Shown here in pieces: positions 16,350-25,191 of a DNA stretch of 64,000 nucleotides. Source of the DNA: Clostridium_AD frigoriphilum (GTDB lineage: Bacteria > Bacillota > Clostridia > Clostridiales > Clostridiaceae). The position numbers and the translations under genes are program-made. A model generated the notes under the pieces. It was not told the DNA's origin. It did no database searches and saw only the letters and a list, made by a program, of their open reading frames with translations. The stretch is from the NCBI RefSeq assembly GCF_036541405.1, contig NZ_JAZHFS010000004.1, forward strand, positions 186,001-250,000. The letters run 5' to 3'. Position 1 is the first letter of the stretch. Each line of letters begins with the position of its first letter.

Positions 16350-17141
16350 ATGAGACAAGATAATAAATACACAGTTATTACAGGAGCAAGTTCAGGCATA
16401 GGATATGAAACTGCAAATGCATTTGCAAAACGTGGTAAGAATTTAGTTATTGTTGCCCGTAACAAAGGTAATTTGGAAAAATTAAAAACGGAGATTTTAA
16501 ATGATAATTCATCATTAAATGTCATAGTTAAGGATACTGATTTATCTATTATTAAAAATGTTTATAAGTTGTATCAAGACCTAAAGCCATATCAGCTTGA
16601 AACATGGATAAACAATGCTGGTTTTGGTGATTATGATAGTGTCGCTAATCAAAATTTAGAAAAGATAGAAACTATGTTACGACTTAATGTGGAAGCGTTG
16701 GTCATTCTATCTTCACTATTTGTACGTGATTATCAAAATATTGAGGGTTCAAAGCTTATAAATGTTTCATCTGCGGGTGGATATATTATTGTACCAACTG
16801 CTGTAACTTATTGCGCAAGCAAATTTTTTGTAAGTACATTTACCGAAGGGTTAGCAAGAGAATTGGAAGGATCTAATGCTAAATTACAAGCGAAAGTATT
16901 AGCACCTGCAGCTACAAGAACAAATTTCGGAAACGTAGCTAACAATATAGAAGCGTATGATTATGATAAGTCTTTTGGTACTTATCATACTAGTAAAGAA
17001 ATGGCTGATTTTTTACTTCAATTACATGATAGTTGCGAGGTGGTTGGAGCAATAAGTAGAGAATCTTTTGAATTTGAGTTATTATCTCCATTATTTAATT
17101 ATGCAGGAAATCCAAAACATAATCAAAGTGTTATATTATAA
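16350..17141 (+). CDS. Short-chain dehydrogenase/reductase
   Basis: This 263-aa classical SDR has the cofactor loop TGASSGIG (11-18), NNAG (88-91), catalytic Ser140/141 and the YxxxK pair Tyr154/Lys158 (YCASK). Arg37 just after the second strand (VARNKG) suggests NADPH preference. AAAGGAGG lies before ATG. It is driven by the MerR-controlled promoter, so it probably reduces a reactive carbonyl or xenobiotic that the regulator senses. The substrate is unknown. Confidence 0.9.
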   Translation: MRQDNKYTVITGASSGIGYETANAFAKRGKNLVIVARNKGNLEKLKTEILNDNSSLNVIVKDTDLSIIKNVYKLYQDLKPYQLETWINNAGFGDYDSVANQNLEKIETMLRLNVEALVILSSLFVRDYQNIEGSKLINVSSAGGYIIVPTAVTYCASKFFVSTFTEGLARELEGSNAKLQAKVLAPAATRTNFGNVANNIEAYDYDKSFGTYHTSKEMADFLLQLHDSCEVVGAISRESFEFELLSPLFNYAGNPKHNQSVIL

Positions 17142-17494
17142 AAGTTGATCTAATAAGAACATGTAATAAAACAATAAACTTTGTATTTGATTAATTGTAA
17201 AATTTTAACAAGTATGTATAATTAACATGTATAGTAATCCATATCATTATAATAATTTAAGTAAACCTTAAAGAGGAAATGTTAATGATAATATGGAGGT
17301 TTTTTTAAGACCATAGTTTGCAGCTGTAATATAAACAAATTGTTTCGGTTGATTTCTTGTTGACAAAAGCATACCTTGCTAAGGTAGCGATAGCACTGGT
17401 CATGCTTCGCTACCTTAGTTCTTTTAAAAATTTAATTGACGATACATCTGACCAATGTATCGTCAAAAAATATTTAAGAGAAGGAGTGTGTATT
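17142..17494 (+). other. Gap with two hairpins upstream of a small gene
   Basis: No coding frame was recognised. CTAAGGTAGCG/CGCTACCTTAG (17379-17418) forms a stem with a 17-nt loop. TTGACGATACAT/ATGTATCGTCAA (17436-17466) forms a perfect 12-bp stem with a 7-nt loop, 28 bp before the start at 17495. An orphan ribosome-like ATGGAGGTTTTTTTAAG at 17293 leads nowhere. The two stems may be a leader RNA or the end of a deleted gene. Confidence 0.45.
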
Positions 17495-17746
17495 ATGTCA
17501 ACAAGAAAATCAAATTCAAAACCGAAAACAAAAACAAATGAATTAATGTTGTTAGAAGCAAAAGAAAACCACAAGTTTATTATTGATTTTATTGATAATA
17601 GACACTTTCTTCCTTTTTTAAATATAGTGCTTTCTACCGTAGTCATAGGGATTATAGCAGGCATTTGTATTTACAAGGGCCAACTTGCAAATACAGCAAT
17701 ATTAGTTAGTGATATGCTAATGAAATTGTTTGTTGGCAGAAAGTAA
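17495..17746 (+). CDS. Small single-helix membrane protein of unknown function
   Basis: ATG at 17495 follows AGAAGGAG by 9 bp and gives 83 residues: a very basic start (STRKSNSKPKTKTNE), a short amphipathic stretch and one hydrophobic helix (about 42-63), ending MKLFVGRK. An upstream extension of the frame is ignored because it crosses the two hairpins and has no ribosome site. No family was recognised. Confidence 0.55.
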   Translation: MSTRKSNSKPKTKTNELMLLEAKENHKFIIDFIDNRHFLPFLNIVLSTVVIGIIAGICIYKGQLANTAILVSDMLMKLFVGRK

Positions 17747-17755
17747 CCATGTTAG

Positions 17756-17784
17756 ATAAGAGAGATTTTATACACCTCTCTTAT
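17756..17784 (+). terminator. Terminator after the small membrane gene
   Basis: ATAAGAGAG pairs with CTCTCTTAT around an 11-nt loop, followed by CTTTTGG. Confidence 0.7.
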
Positions 17785-18269
17785 CTTTTGGTCTATTTGT
17801 TTATTTACATACTTTAAAACCTTATTTATTGTAATTTTCAAATGAAACGCTTTAAAAATTACATATTGAATATTGATTCCGGCATATGCTTGTTTTTACC
17901 GGTATGTCGGCAGTACCCGATGGGTATTTTATAAATTAATAGCATTGGTAACCGTTATGTTCTATGTCACAGCCAAACTTTCTTAATAGGTATTATTTTA
18001 TGTTAAATGTAATAATTATATTCTTCTATTGGTAGTATTGAACCTCGTACTTGAGCATTTTTTTGACAATATATAAATTTCCATATAAGTTATTGTTTAT
18101 ATCTTTAATTAGTTACCTTATAAGTTTAATAAGTATATCAAAGAATTTGATTAACAGTGATTTGTAAAAACAGATTTCTGTTATCTATTTATTGACAATA
18201 TGTTTATATAATGATAACATGAAATAAGCTTCACATGAAGCTTGTTTCATGTTATTTGGAGGTGTCTAA
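17785..18269 (+). other. Non-coding gap with compact hairpins and an operator-like palindrome
   Basis: No gene was recognised. CCGGCATA/TATGTCGG (17879-17910) and ACCC-GAT-GGGT (17915-17925) stand next to each other in a GC-richer island and could be a small structured RNA. AACATGAAA...TTTCATGTT (18216-18253), with nested AAGCTTC/GAAGCTT, is a long interrupted palindrome just before the Xre gene and a likely binding site for it. Confidence 0.45.
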
Positions 18270-18491
18270 GTGAAAAATAGAGTAAAAGAATTACGAACCA
18301 TAGCAAATATAACGCAACAGCAGCTTTCTGATTTAGTTTCAGTTTCATCAAGAACAATTATTTCACTTGAAAAAGGACAGTATAACCCCTCGATTATGCT
18401 GGCGTATAAGATAGCTTGCGTTTTCAACACCACTATTGAAAAATTATATTGTTTAAAGGAGAATTTAAAAAATGAAGAAAAAAATATATAA
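18270..18491 (+). CDS. Small Xre-family regulator
   Basis: This 73-aa protein is almost only an HTH_3 domain (RVKELRTIANITQQQLSDLV, then SRTIISLEKGQYNPSIMLAY), as in short YozG-like proteins. The GTG start follows TTGGAGGTG. It overlaps the next gene by 20 bp, so regulator and membrane protein are made together; such pairs are often self-regulated. The long palindrome 17 bp upstream is the obvious candidate operator. Confidence 0.88.
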   Translation: MKNRVKELRTIANITQQQLSDLVSVSSRTIISLEKGQYNPSIMLAYKIACVFNTTIEKLYCLKENLKNEEKNI

Positions 18492-18909
18492 TAAAAACAA
18501 ATTTTGGATTGGTATAATATTTTTATTATTAGCATTAATTAGCATTCCAAGTACAATTAAGCAGTTTGATAATTTAAGTACTTTAAGAAACGCCAAGTCT
18601 ATTATAGTGGATGTCTTTTGTATCCTATTTGGAGTTACAGACGTATGTAGAAGTTTGAGCAGCCAATGTACAAAAGAAGATGATCAAAATGATGATGAAC
18701 GAGTAAATTTAGTTAATATGAAATCAAAAGCCAGCGCTTTTAATATTACACTATTCACTTGTGCTACTGTTTTAATACTATCAATGATTGCATGGGGAGC
18801 AACGAAAAACGAGGTGTTTCTCGGCATTATTTGTTGCTTTGGCATAACTACTTCGATTATGTTTATTTCTGAAATAAGTAGCTATTTTTATCATGACAAG
18901 CGGAATTAA
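18472..18909 (+). CDS. Membrane protein paired with the Xre regulator
   Basis: This 145-aa protein has helices near residues 11-28, 40-55 (weaker), 92-110 and 116-135 and an acidic cytoplasmic loop (KEDDQNDDERVN). AAAGGAG sits before the ATG, inside the end of the regulator gene. The specific family was not recognised. Two-gene operons of a 65-75 aa Xre protein plus a 4-helix protein are frequent in clostridia and usually uncharacterised. Confidence 0.65.
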   Translation: MKKKIYNKNKFWIGIIFLLLALISIPSTIKQFDNLSTLRNAKSIIVDVFCILFGVTDVCRSLSSQCTKEDDQNDDERVNLVNMKSKASAFNITLFTCATVLILSMIAWGATKNEVFLGIICCFGITTSIMFISEISSYFYHDKRN

Positions 18910-19002
18910 TTTTATAATTGGTGAATACCCATTACGTACCATACAACACTATTAATTATATCCTTCAAGGTCTATGTTGAATCATATACCTTAATAGCTA
19001 AT

Positions 19003-19036
19003 AAAAACAGCTAGCGTACAAGCTCTAGCTGTTTTT
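19003..19036. terminator. Bidirectional terminator
   Basis: AAAAACAGCTAG pairs with CTAGCTGTTTTT around a 10-nt loop. A and T tracts on both sides let it serve the Xre operon and the convergent RNase/inhibitor operon. Confidence 0.85.
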
Positions 19037-19052
19037 GCGTAAAAAGTACTGG

Positions 19053-19328
19053 TTAATATACCTTTATATTGAAATCATCATTTAAGAAGTCAGCAGTTCT
19101 TAAAAATATTTTTAATGTTTTTTCAGCGTAATCTCCTAGTAATGCTTTGCTGCATTCAAAATTTATCCATTCGATTGTCATAGGCAAATGAATATCGCAT
19201 GTAAGACAGTCCCAAAGTGCATCTAAATTATTGCCATAATAATCGGGAAGTTGAAGTTCGGATTTGAGTATAGCATGAAGCTTTTCTTTACTAGTAAATT
19301 GTGTACCATCTAATATTATTTTCTTCAA
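19053..19328 (-). CDS. Barstar-type ribonuclease inhibitor
   Basis: This 91-aa protein matches barstar along its length: KKIILDGTQFTSKEKLHAIL, then LPDYYGNNLDALWDCLT, with the Asp residues that plug the barnase active site, and IEWINFECSKALL. The start is TTG, 8 bp after a GGGGGGG ribosome site. It follows the RNase gene by 17 bp. It should stay in the cytoplasm and neutralise RNase that fails to be exported. Having the inhibitor second in the operon matches immunity-type arrangements. Confidence 0.93.
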   Translation of the reverse strand: MKKIILDGTQFTSKEKLHAILKSELQLPDYYGNNLDALWDCLTCDIHLPMTIEWINFECSKALLGDYAEKTLKIFLRTADFLNDDFNIKVY

Positions 19329-19345
19329 TGTTATTTCCCCCCCTT

Positions 19346-19867
19346 TTAGTTACTAGATGAATTACCGTTTGCGCCATAGTAGCAAGTGAAAGTTTGATAG
19401 TGATCTGTTGTTCCATATATTAATCCATCGTTTGAGAATAACAATCTATCAGCACCTCTATGACCGCCATTATAGTTTATGTCACATTCATGCCAAATTC
19501 TTCCTTTTGAATCTGGTAAACATTGCTCAGAATTAGTAAATATGTCTCCACCTATACTTTTTCCTTTTGCATATTTCCAAAGGTCGCTTCCAGGTCTCCA
19601 ACCAAGTTTATTGGCTTGTCGTTTTGTTATATAGTTATCAGGTAAATAACTATACTGATGTATATAATTAGCCACACCTTGGAAATCATTTATTATTGTG
19701 CTCACATTCGTACTGTTAGCTTTAACTAGTTCCTTTGTTAGAGTAGCTTTAATTGTCTTGTTTGTAGTATCAGCTTTAGCTGTAGTTGTAAGAGAGAAAT
19801 TAAATAGTGTCACAAGTACAAAAGCAAAAATTAAAAATAAGTTTGTTTTTTTTATGAACTTGTTCAT
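19346..19867 (-). CDS. Secreted barnase-family ribonuclease
   Basis: This 173-aa precursor has a Sec signal peptide (about 1-32, ending TTTAKA). The mature part carries all barnase catalytic residues with exact family spacing: Glu127 (HECDINY), Arg137 and Arg141 (HRGADRLLFS) and His156 (TTDHYQTF), equal to Glu73, Arg83, Arg87 and His102. A linker of roughly 25 residues precedes the core. It cleaves RNA through a 2',3'-cyclic intermediate. The next gene is its barstar inhibitor. It probably acts outside the cell as a nutrient or competition enzyme. Cys residues near the end (LPDSK..., TCYYG) are unlike classical barnase. Confidence 0.93.
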   Translation of the reverse strand: MNKFIKKTNLFLIFAFVLVTLFNFSLTTTAKADTTNKTIKATLTKELVKANSTNVSTIINDFQGVANYIHQYSYLPDNYITKRQANKLGWRPGSDLWKYAKGKSIGGDIFTNSEQCLPDSKGRIWHECDINYNGGHRGADRLLFSNDGLIYGTTDHYQTFTCYYGANGNSSSN

Positions 19868-19965
19868 AATTGTATCATTCCTTTCTTTATAATATTTATA
19901 TACAATATGATTAATTTGTAGTAAATATTATAGTTTCCATAAAATTATAAAAAACATGCATCAAA

Positions 19966-20000
19966 CAAAGGCCGTGAGATTTTTATTCTCACGGCCTTTG
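19966..20000. terminator. Strong terminator hairpin
   Basis: CAAAGGCCGTGAGA pairs perfectly with TCTCACGGCCTTTG around a 7-nt loop, followed by TCCTTTTTTA. It lies at the end of the broken minus-strand hydrolase and could work in either direction. Confidence 0.85.
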
Positions 20001-20040
20001 TCCTTTTTTATATTATATTAACGGGCTTTTAACTAATAAG

Positions 20041-21149
20041 CTAAAGAAACTTTTTTATTTCATCAAATTCCAAATCTGGTCGGCTAGCTTGACAGTGTTC
20101 TGCACCACCAGTTTTTTTGGTAAAGACTTTCGTTGTAATTGAGGCCGCATTACAGAGTTCTTGTTGAATTTGTGGAAGTCTTGAAATTAGAACATATTGG
20201 TCATTTTCTCCCGCTAGTAGTAATACATCCTGATTAACTAATTGTCCGATACCCTTCATTGTGTGACGTTCAAAGTTTTTAAGCAGACCATAAGGAGTTG
20301 TTTCGCCGGTATTCTCATAACTTTTGTTAACTTTCCAATTGAGATCAATGTCATTAACCATCATTTTATTAATGGTGGAATTTAATTTATCAGTTTGATT
20401 ATCTTTAATCAAACTCATCAGAATATCTGCTTTTAGTTTAGGCATGCCTTGCGTTAATTCATCTAGACCACAGTAAAAAATGTCTAACGCAATAATTTTG
20501 TCAATACGTTTTTCAAAGGCAGCAGCACGCATAACAAAGTAACCTCCCCAAGACATACGCATCAAACTTACACTTTGTAAATTAAAATAATTAATTATAA
20601 TTGAAACCGGCTTTTCCCAATTCATAATAAATTTCAGCCCATTTTTCAAAGCTGTACCTTGTCCAGGCCCGTCGAAAATAATAATATTGTAATCTATGTT
20701 TTTCAAAAATCTCATCATAGGAATAATTTCTTCCATGTAACCATCGTAACCACCAAAGACAAGCAGAGTTTTGTGTGCACCCTTATTTATTAATTTAATA
20801 GTCGGTAAAATGAGTTTTCATAAGGAACATCATACTGCTCGAATTCAAATTCATGATATCCCTTATAAAAGTTCTCACGAAAGCCGTCATACATTTTTTG
20901 TTTATTGGGGTCAGTTGTTGATAAATAAAAATCAGCTGCTTTATAGTAATTTGAGGCAATACTATAATCACCATTTTTTTCTCGCTTGGCAGCAAATTGT
21001 GACCAACTTTTATACCAACCCTTAGTATCTACTAATTGTGGAATAATTTTCTTTAAATCAGCCTGTACTTTTGAATTGTCTTCATAGTCACGAGTAAAAC
21101 GATTGATTTGTAAATCGAATTGCTCGTTGCCTGTGTATTTCTTGAACAT
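20041..21149 (-). pseudogene. Alpha/beta hydrolase (about 370 aa) broken by a frameshift
   Basis: The first frame (21149 to about 20800) encodes the helical N-terminal cap (MFKKYTGNEQFDLQINRFTR, WYKSWSQFAAKRE) and runs to YENSF. A one-base shift at a T4 run near 20805 joins it perfectly to LPTIKLINKGAHKTLLVFGG, YDGYMEEIIP and the rest. The second part has the nucleophile region RMSWGGYFVMRAA (the first Gly of GxSxG is Arg) and the catalytic His in GGAEHCQASRP. Restoring one T would repair the frame. It is divergent from a TetR gene that is also broken. Confidence 0.8.
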
Positions 21150-21324
21150 AAATATAACCTCCCTTAATTACTCTCTGGTTAATTTTGACCAGATTCATAT
21201 TTAATTTATACTTAAAGTATAGTAACAATCTAATTGACAGACAATTTACAAAATCGTACAATGTATTAGTAATCGAACTAAATAAGCTAATTTGTATGAA
21301 ACCGTACAAAAGGGGTGAAATTAA

Positions 21325-21885
21325 ATGGTAGAAGACGTGCGCATTATTAAAAATAAAAGAAATATTGAAGCTGCACTTATTAATTTATTAAAGTAAAAAG
21401 ATTTTATTCATATTACAATTAAGGACATTTGTGAAGCATCTTTAACAAGTCGTTCTACTTTTTATAGTCATTATTTGGATAAATACGATCTGTTAGAAAA
21501 AATCGTAAATCATTACGCTGATCTCATTAAGCAGAAAGCTCAAATACGCTTTTTTCAAATGCAAAGTGACAATATCGAAACGTTTATTAAAGAGGCGGCT
21601 CAGACTTACTCACAACATCAAAAGGATTTAAAAGTGTTGTTAAAGGTTCATATTCCTAATGGGGATTTACGCGCAAAAATTGAAGAGATTCTTTTTTCAC
21701 AATGTCATGCCTTTTTACAAGAACAACAAAAGATGACAATTGTTTCAACGGAGTTATTAGCCAGACTTTATGTGGCCAATGTTTTTGCACTTATAAATTG
21801 GATATTAGAACATGGAGTGGATGATCAAACTATTCATTTTGCTAACAAGGTACAAAACTATATCTTTAAAATATTGTCCATATAA
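21325..21885 (+). pseudogene. TetR-family regulator with an early in-frame stop
   Basis: ATG at 21325 follows AAGGGGTG. Codon 24 is TAA (21394-21396), where the flanking residues (ALINLLK-stop-KDFIHITIKDI) call for CAA or another sense codon. After it the HTH continues in frame (DICEASLTSRSTFYSHYLDK) into a C-terminal ligand domain of normal length (186 codons in all). It faces the broken hydrolase across 175 bp and probably controlled it. One base change would restore it. Confidence 0.85.
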
Positions 21886-21895
21886 CATACTTATT

Positions 21896-21944
21896 CATTT
21901 TATCAATATTATTCTGACTCTTGGATAAAGCACTAGTAGTATAA
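21896..21944 (+). repeat. Short dispersed repeat, copy 1 (partner 22838-22886)
   Basis: The two copies share ATTTTATCA, TTATT, GACTCTTGGATAA and TAGTAGTATAA in the same order over about 49 bp, and lie on either side of the hydrolase gene at 22016. Function unknown. Confidence 0.6.
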
Positions 21945-22015
21945 ATAAATACTTTATGTGATACTTGTTAAAAAATGCGAATTACAGAGTATTTATATTT
22001 TATGGAGGAGAAATT

Positions 22016-22753
22016 ATGATTCTAAAACAAAATTTGAAAATAAAAAATATCCCTGCAATTTTATGGGGCGACAAATCAGATAAGATATTCGTAGTGGTGC
22101 ATGGTAATATGTCAAATAAGGCAGACGATGCTATTGTTGTATTTGCCGAAGAGGTAACAGTACTAGGTTATCAAGTGCTTAGTTTCGATTTGCCTGAACA
22201 TGGTGAGCGTAAGGATGAAAACTATTCTTGCAAGGTCCAAAACTGTGTTCGAGACCTTAACACCATTATGCATTATGCAAAATCATTATCAAATGATATA
22301 AGTCTATTTGCTTGTAGTATGGGAGCATATTTTAGCCTATTAGCATACAGCCAGGATCAGTTGAAACAATGTTTGTTTCTCTCTCCTGTGGTAAATATGG
22401 AACGTATCATAAATAATATGATGATATGGTTTAGCGTAACTGAGAATAGACTAAAAACAGAAAAAGAAGTTTCGACACCTATTGGACAAACACTCTATTG
22501 GGATTACTACTGCTATGTGAAAGAACATCCTATTGTTGCTTGGAATAATCCAACCTCAATTCTCTATGGCTCGGAAGATAACTTATGTGAATTTGATGTG
22601 GTAGCCGCATTTGCAAAACGCTTCAATTTTGAGTTACAAGTAATGGAGCAAGGCGAACACTATTTCCACACCGAAGAACAACTACAATTTTTCAGACAGT
22701 GGCTGAAAAAACATATCAATGTCAACTTTTTTAAAGGCACACTAACAAATTGA
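22016..22753 (+). CDS. Alpha/beta hydrolase
   Basis: This 245-aa protein begins at ATG 22016 after TGGAGGAG; a longer in-frame extension lacks a ribosome site. Motifs: VVVHGNMSN (oxyanion hole), FDLPEHGE, nucleophile elbow ACSMGAY (Ser101) and a C-terminal His (GEHYFH). The Cys in place of the first Gly of GxSxG is unusual but tolerated in this fold. It lies directly after the broken TetR gene, so control may be lost. Short direct repeats flank it. Confidence 0.8.
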   Translation: MILKQNLKIKNIPAILWGDKSDKIFVVVHGNMSNKADDAIVVFAEEVTVLGYQVLSFDLPEHGERKDENYSCKVQNCVRDLNTIMHYAKSLSNDISLFACSMGAYFSLLAYSQDQLKQCLFLSPVVNMERIINNMMIWFSVTENRLKTEKEVSTPIGQTLYWDYYCYVKEHPIVAWNNPTSILYGSEDNLCEFDVVAAFAKRFNFELQVMEQGEHYFHTEEQLQFFRQWLKKHINVNFFKGTLTN

Positions 22754-23064
22754 TATGCCTTTTATGTTTTTGTCAGTATAAATACTTTATGTTGACCCTA
22801 CTTAGGTTATGACACGAACTTTTAATGTTTTTTCATCCATTTTATCATTATTATTTTGACTCTTGGATAATGCAATAGTAGTATAATTGAATATATATTA
22901 TTGGTTCCAGGTGGACAAATTCAGATATCAACTACCCTCAAATATTTCGTAGATCCATTAAATTACTAAAAAACAAGAAAAATAATATAAATAATGAACT
23001 TTTTATATTATCTTTCGTTAAATCAATGTAATATAAAATATTCTAATCAAGGAGGGTACACAAA
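22754..23064 (+). other. Non-coding gap with the second dispersed repeat copy
   Basis: It contains repeat copy 2 (22838-22886) and a short ATAAATACTTTATGT string also present near 21947. No coding frame or terminator was recognised. A ribosome-like AAGGAGGG at 23049 precedes the damaged hydrolase. Confidence 0.5.
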
Positions 23065-23485
23065 GTGACATATCAGGAAGAGAACATCCGACTAAATGCA
23101 GGCATAGAGACCATTTATGGAACTGTCAATTGGGTTCAAATGTTACATAATGATAAACGATTTTTAAAGATTGACATTTTAGGTCATAGTGAGGGTTCTT
23201 TAATTGGTATATGACCCTGCAGTGAAGATTAATAAGCTTAACATTCCTGTACTTATTATTCAAGGCAGCACTGATTTACAAGTTACTGTGGATGATGCAA
23301 TGATTTTAAAGAATTCTAACCCTGATGCTGTATTAAAAATAATAGATGGAATGAATCATATTCTAAAAGATGCCCCGATTGAACAAGAAAAAAATTTAAA
23401 AACATATAGTAATCCTAAATTACCTTTATCTTCTATGTTTAAAGAAAGTTTAATTAATTTTATGAAGGATACATTTAAATTATAG
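23065..23485 (+). pseudogene. Alpha/beta hydrolase with large internal deletion
   Basis: GTG at 23065 opens IRLNAGIETIYGTVNWVQML and runs to the nucleophile elbow LGHSEGSLIGI, then stops. In another frame, starting around 23207, the C-terminal third follows: YDPAVKINKLNIPVLIIQGS, then TDLQV and the catalytic His in IDGMNHILKDAP. About 100 residues of the middle and the N-terminal strand region are missing. The arrangement fits one deletion that also shifted the frame. Confidence 0.75.
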
Positions 23486-23531
23486 GAAACAAAATAATAT
23501 TAAGAGATTTTTATTTAGGGAGGTAGATTGA

Positions 23532-23957
23532 ATGATAGTTGTTACAACTGAAAATATTACTGGATACAAGGCACTAGAAGTAAAAGGTCAAGTTTTTGGA
23601 TTAATTGTAAGAAGTCGTGGATTAGGTGGTAATATCATGGCTGGGTTAAGAAGTCTAGTTGGTGGAGAAATTCATGAGTATACATCAATGCTTGAAGATG
23701 CACGTAAACAAGCGCTTGACCGATTAGTTAAAAATGCAACTGTAATGGGAGCGAATGCGGTGGTAATGATGAGATTTGATTCTAGCGAGATCGGTCAGAA
23801 TATGATGATGGTTTTGAGATGTTTTATAAACGTTATATTACAGACATGGAACAACATGAAACCAATCATGGTATTATGTCATCAAAGGGTGCACCGCCTT
23901 CTAACAACTATATCATATCTTGTGTTCCGTGGTTTACCTTTAATAGTTTATCCATGA
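23532..23957 (+). pseudogene. YbjQ/UPF0145-family protein, 3' end replaced by out-of-frame sequence
   Basis: Residues 1-91 match the YbjQ family (IVVTTENITGYKALEVKGQV, ARKQALDRLVKNA, MGANAVVMMRFDSSEIGQNM), missing only the last 12-15 residues. At about 23804 the sequence passes into a chloramphenicol acetyltransferase gene in a different frame, giving a 50-residue nonsense tail. GGGAGG lies before ATG. YbjQ proteins form pentameric rings of unknown role. The truncation removes the last strand, so function is doubtful. Confidence 0.75.
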
Positions 23958-24142
23958 ATCTGCAAGATACAAAAAAATATTATGCACCGATTTTTGAAGC
24001 CGGCGGATTTGTTGAAACTAATGGTAGGACTACAATGCCTTTATCTATTACGGTTAACCACGCTACGGTGGATGGCTATCAAATAAAGGTGTTTTTAGAT
24101 GAATTACAACGGACAATGAATCATCCTGAAGAGTGGATGTAA
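23804..24142 (+). pseudogene. C-terminal half of a type A chloramphenicol acetyltransferase
   Basis: From DDGFEMFYKRY the frame follows the CAT fold to the end: ETNHGIMSS, VPWFTFNSLSMNL, PLSITVNHATVDGYQIKVFL. The catalytic motif HxxxDG (HATVDG) is present, but the first 100 or so residues, which supply the chloramphenicol site, were lost when the gene fused to YbjQ at an ATGATGATG microhomology. No start codon or ribosome site of its own remains. Confidence 0.8.
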
Positions 24143-24265
24143 AGATTTTAGTTCTATTTTTTTATAATAGAATTAAGATTTAAAGTAGAAATAACTGCGG
24201 CTAGGGGAAATATTTTTCGCCAGTACCTTAATCAAATGATAGAATGATCACTAGGATTTATTTTG

Positions 24266-24373
24266 TTAGACAATTATTATGTCGTTCTCTATATCATCTC
24301 TTTGCGTTATAACAATTCTCAATGAAATATATACATTCTCTATTCCAACTCTAAAATAACTAATTTCTATCAT
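24266..24373 (-). CDS. Possible 35-aa small protein with a perfect ribosome site
   Basis: TAGGAGG lies 8 bp before ATG (24373) and opens MIEISYFRVGIENVYISLRI and a mixed-charge tail (TQRDDIENDIIIV). The strength of the ribosome site argues for translation. It may be a genuine small protein or the surviving 5' end of a deleted gene. No family was recognised. Confidence 0.4.
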   Translation of the reverse strand: MIEISYFRVGIENVYISLRIVITQRDDIENDIIIV

Positions 24374-24397
24374 AGTTATTACCTCCTACATAAAAAT

Positions 24398-24426
24398 ACT
24401 CTTACCCATATTGTTAAGGTAAGAGT
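24398..24426. terminator. Hairpin terminator, probably bidirectional
   Basis: ACTCTTACC pairs with GGTAAGAGT around an 11-nt loop, with A-rich sequence on one side and TTTCTTTAATTT on the other. It ends the PadR/DUF2812 operon. Confidence 0.75.
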
Positions 24427-24447
24427 TTTCTTTAATTTGTATATAAT

Positions 24448-25176
24448 TTATAAAGACTTTTTATATTTCTTAAAGTAGGCTGAACTTGAAAAAATAAAAA
24501 AAGCACCAAAAATTATAAAAAATACTGCTGAAAAATATTGTTTCCCAATTAAATGCCATATTCCTATAGCTAACCATAGAACGCCTGCAATTGCATATAA
24601 TTTCCATGAACTTTTATTATCTATTACTTTACTATTACACTTACCATATTTTTTTATTTGCTTAATTCTTGAATTATATGCTAAATAAGGCATAAAATTA
24701 AAGACAAATATAAATATATCAATTATTAATAATCCAAGGATAATCAGAAATATAGGTTTAATTACAATTGAGGAAACAACTAGCAACCCCATTAGTGCTA
24801 TAGCTATTATTAAAGAATATAGAGTTCCTTTTTGGGTTTGATTTTTTATACTTGTATATTTATCTATTTCTGATTCACAATCACTATAAATAGGTTTAGT
24901 TCCAGCTTGCGCTGAAAAAATGTGCATACAATTTTCTATAGAAACAACAAGTTTCCATCCTGCATCTTTAAATATAGTGAAGTATTCTTCATTTGTCTCT
25001 GTTTGGTAATCTAGGTTATATACTATGTTTTGAGGCTTATCTTTTCTTAGTTTATAGAAAAAGCACCCTACTATGTCTTCTAATATCCAACCTTGACTTG
25101 CATAATTTTTTAGTTTTTCCATATCACCTTCTTCACTAAAGGCAAGTCCACTAATCATTACATATTTACTTTTCAT
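24448..25176 (-). CDS. DUF2812 membrane protein
   Basis: This 242-aa protein begins with the soluble DUF2812 domain (KLKNYASQGWILEDIVGCFF, NIVYNLDYQTETNEEYFTIF, WKLVVSIENCMHIF) and has two pairs of helices (about 118-160 and 195-232). DUF2812 genes nearly always follow a PadR regulator, as here (15 bp apart). Their biochemical role is unknown; a membrane stress function under PadR control is the usual guess. AAAGGGGG lies before ATG. Confidence 0.85.
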   Translation of the reverse strand: MKSKYVMISGLAFSEEGDMEKLKNYASQGWILEDIVGCFFYKLRKDKPQNIVYNLDYQTETNEEYFTIFKDAGWKLVVSIENCMHIFSAQAGTKPIYSDCESEIDKYTSIKNQTQKGTLYSLIIAIALMGLLVVSSIVIKPIFLIILGLLIIDIFIFVFNFMPYLAYNSRIKQIKKYGKCNSKVIDNKSSWKLYAIAGVLWLAIGIWHLIGKQYFSAVFFIIFGAFFIFSSSAYFKKYKKSL

Positions 25177-25191
25177 GAATATCCCCCTTTT

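Noticed and set aside
20795..20995. Minus-strand 66-codon frame inside the broken hydrolase
   Set aside because: It is an out-of-frame shadow; the true reading comes from joining the two frames at the T-run.
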